Positions 61,376 to 64,000 of a stretch of 64,000 nt of DNA are shown here, piece after piece (position 1 is the first letter of the stretch; every line of letters starts with the position of its first letter). Source of the stretch: Branchiostoma floridae (Eukaryota > Chordata > Leptocardii > Amphioxiformes > Branchiostomatidae). A model generated the notes under the pieces. The model did no database searches, had not been told where the DNA came from, and saw only the letters and a program-made list of their open reading frames with translations. The stretch covers positions 11,602,060 through 11,666,059 of the forward strand of contig NC_049994.1 in assembly GCF_000003815.2 (NCBI RefSeq), in the 5' to 3' direction. Position numbers and translations under genes: made by a program.

Positions 61376-61596
61376 ACCTGCCAACGCCTGCAGTCACATT
61401 GGTTGGTTAAAATAACCGTCAATCTGTCATAATTTTTTATACGAACTTGTACATACATGTAACTCCGTAAAAAACACACGTAACTCGTTTATGTTTCTTT
61501 TGATTCACGTTATGTCATTAGCAAATCAAAATATTTGACTTAACCCCAGTTATTGCCTAGTCTCTACCAGACTCCGGATCGCTGGAAGAAATCGTA

Positions 61597-61715
61597 GAGG
61601 TGTAACAAATAGAGAGGAATATAACATGCCAGGGAACAGCTCGCGATCCGAAGATCGCGTGCTGTTCCCTGGCCGGTTATATTCCTCTGGCCGGCTTACT
61701 CCTCTATTTGTTCCA
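61597..61715. repeat. Long hairpin-forming inverted repeat beside a gap
   Basis: GAGGAATATAAC, CCAGGGAACAGC and CGCGATC on the left pair with their complements on the right around a CGAA turn near 61643. AACAAATAGAG at the outer left pairs with CTCTATTTGTT at the outer right. Confidence 0.8.
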
Positions 61716-61720
61716 TTCTC

Positions 61721-61820
61721 NNNNNNNNNNNNNNNNNNNNNNNNNNNNNNNNNNNNNNNNNNNNNNNNNNNNNNNNNNNNNNNNNNNNNNNNNNNNNNNN
61801 NNNNNNNNNNNNNNNNNNNN
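61721..61820. other. Assembly gap, 100 N
   Basis: Exactly 100 N, starting right after the hairpin described at 61597-61715. Confidence 0.95.
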
Positions 61821-63480
61821 CAGACACATGAAAAATTGGAAACATATTCAAAGAAGGTCTGAAAAACAAGTTTCTCTCTGACTAGAGGGAACAACTGTCA
61901 AGTACCAACAAAACCCTTGTAAAATCAAAAGGCACTTTATTTGTTACGGAAGAATATCTCTCAAAACAACTAATGATAAAAAAGTTTAAAAGTAGCATTA
62001 CAAAACTGAAAATCAGTGTGCATTGTCTAGAGATTGATAAAAAGGCTCGACACCACAACACTGCCAGAGACGCCGTTGCAAACGACTACCACCAAGACAA
62101 ACTTTACCTTATTTGGTAGGCAGACCGATTTTTTTTCCAAGAATTGTTATGTACAACTCCTGTACCCGCCTACGTAATTCAATGTCTACTTCCTTCCAAA
62201 ATCGTGACCGAATCAACCATACATAATCGTGTATGGACGTCTCCCTATTGTCGTCAAAGTGCCATATGGAGACATACTCTCTCTATATCACTGTCTCTTT
62301 TTCAGTGATTGCTATCTGCGGTAGTCATCTCGTTCAGAATCTCTGTAGGCAGAACGTTTATGGCTAGTCTGTATAACACAAACTCAGTGCTGTAACTGGC
62401 CCCTCTTCGCAGAGGAGGCCGGCGGATGTTGGGCGGGCTGCTATAAGCGAGATTTAGTCAGGCTAGTTTATGGCTGGTCTCCTAAATTGTTAATCCTGAC
62501 ATATTTGTTCATCCACTGATCTTTATGACATGTGACTACTGAATGTTTTTATTTCAAGTACAGTGTATAAGAAAAAGTCAATATGTAGTCGGTCTGGCCT
62601 ACTAAAATCACATGATGACGTCATAGATATGTTATATTACACCATAACCCACCCAAATTATATAAAAGATAAAACATTACGGGCACATCATCTCCTGCAA
62701 ATTTTGTGATCGTGAACCAAATCGTTTTGAAATTACAGAAGGGGGGGGGGGGGTCGAATGAGACACCCCCGAATCCCCGACCCTGGACCCCCCCCCCAAA
62801 AAAAAAAAAACTAGATATGTTTAAGTCATGAGAGTTATTACTTGTAATTTGTTTTTATTTTACTACGAGCCCATACGTGTATCTACAAAATGTACATACA
62901 CAATAAAATCTTTATCGGCTGATTTGGGCCTCTACCGATGGAATAGGCGATTCTGCTGTTTGTAGTCTCTACAACAATGTATATCTATAACGCTAGATCA
63001 CCTTAATCCGTGGGGTAACCTAGATTCGTTGGTTTAAGAAAAAGGTTTTTAGAGAATTCGGGTCAACGACGTGGGTTTCAAATGTCAACATTTTCAAAAT
63101 AATGTTATTTGAAACTACCTTCCATCGACTCAACGATCCCCACATACCGCATTTCTATATTTAACGGATAAATGCTACCCTACGGATAAAGGTGAACCGA
63201 CGTTATACCGACAAGTCTGTTTGAAATGGTTTGTTTGCTTTATGCGTGTAGTTTTGAGTGACCCTTATGCTCGGTCATGTGGAAAGACAGATTGATGTGA
63301 CTTAATGACATAATCACAATAATCACTTTTACATAAACATTCACAGCAGTATTCACAGCACGCTTCTATACCTATTAGCATCCACATAGGGTTTACTAAG
63401 TCCACCCATTCTTTATATAAACTTCGAATCAATAACGTAAGAAAAATGATATTAATGGTCCACAGTTTATACGATACAAT
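61821..63480. other. No gene seen; G-run/C-run pair
   Basis: A G run near 62740-62754 and C and A runs near 62789-62810 stand close together. The rest is AT-rich with nothing recognised. Confidence 0.4.
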
Positions 63481-63486
63481 TATAGT

Positions 63487-63545
63487 TGTGTCTCTGACGA
63501 AGGCTAGTGGGTGCATATCCAGTTGCTTGAGTAACTGCTTTTTGG
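63487..63545 (+). repeat. Penelope-type relic, stem II deleted
   Basis: TCTCTGACGAAGGCTAGTGG runs straight into ATATCCAGTTGCTTGAGTAA and CTGCTTTTTGGCATA. It lacks the GAAAC block of the other copies. Confidence 0.5.
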
Positions 63546-64000
63546 CATACAATTATAGTTCTGTGTAGGGAGCTGATCATCGCTGCCGATGTCTATTCAA
63601 AGCTACGGTAATTCGAGACATGGACGAAAACCAGGACACGACATAATTAAAGTTGCTGAATGACGACTGCGGAAGGAACTAGTGGTTTTAAGCCTTCGCA
63701 CACGCAGCATATCTTCAACCTTATCAGTAACTCCGGATAGTGGATAACAAGCTCAAGATGTGAGTCACAGGTCCAAAGCACGGACGAGACGGTTTAATCA
63801 CAGTATTGAAGGACTGCAAACCTTAAGTGTGGTTTTATATCAGGGCTCACACAGCCACAGCATTGGGATCGGGATTTAAATTCCCGACGTTGCAACCAAG
63901 AAGTGTGGTTTCCAAGAAGACCAGCTCTTTCTCTCATACGGATAAGAACCTTGGTGCTAATTTGTTGTCTTGTCTGTTTGCGAGGTCGTCTGCGAGTAAA
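63546..64000. other. No gene seen
   Basis: Nothing recognised to the window end. Confidence 0.4.

Overview
The window reads as eukaryotic nuclear DNA from an invertebrate deuterostome, most likely amphioxus (Branchiostoma). Grounds: AT-leaning, intron-rich DNA, genes split by GT-AG introns, a rhodopsin-class GPCR, CR1-type LINEs with short-repeat tails, many small MITEs and SINEs, and repeat families I associate with amphioxus. No organism-specific marker proves this. Four runs of N (23364-23463, 25450-25549, 33633-34049, 61721-61820) mark a draft assembly.

Region 1 (about 2.7-21 kb) holds the main content: two paralogous six-exon genes on the minus strand. Both encode pectin acetylesterase (PAE)/Notum-family hydrolases. 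Gene A (3057-10997) and gene B (16780-20930) share intron positions and phases and identical lengths for exons 2 and 4. Each adds an N-terminal part with one membrane segment, so both products look like type II membrane-anchored ectoenzymes. Ser, Asp and His of the family triad are in place in both. Their active-site surroundings (HYCDGSSF, GNSAGG, AYDSW) look more like plant-type PAE than like the Wnt deacylase Notum. A separate fragment at 14723-14854 encodes the family C-terminus and is probably the true last exon of gene B. A broken CR1-like LINE (about 3555-6700) fills intron 5 of gene A.

Region 2 (21-27 kb) is repeats: degenerate GC-rich units, terminal-inverted-repeat MITEs and two gaps.

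Region 3 (27.3-29.1 kb) holds an apparently intact class A peptide-type GPCR on the minus strand, with its coding sequence in one exon and a likely 5' UTR intron.

Region 4 (30.8-36.5 kb) is a nearly complete second LINE on the plus strand. It has a 2A-like motif, a PHD finger, an apurinic endonuclease and a reverse transcriptase. It is interrupted by about 1 kb of foreign sequence plus a gap, and by one frameshift in an A8 run. It is flanked by an 8-bp target-site duplication.

Region 5 (36.5-64 kb) shows no convincing host gene. It contains a hAT-like element, a 633-bp inverted-repeat element, a family of Harbinger-like MITEs, tRNA-derived SINEs, LINE fragments, Penelope-type hammerhead-like relics, several tandem arrays and simple repeats.
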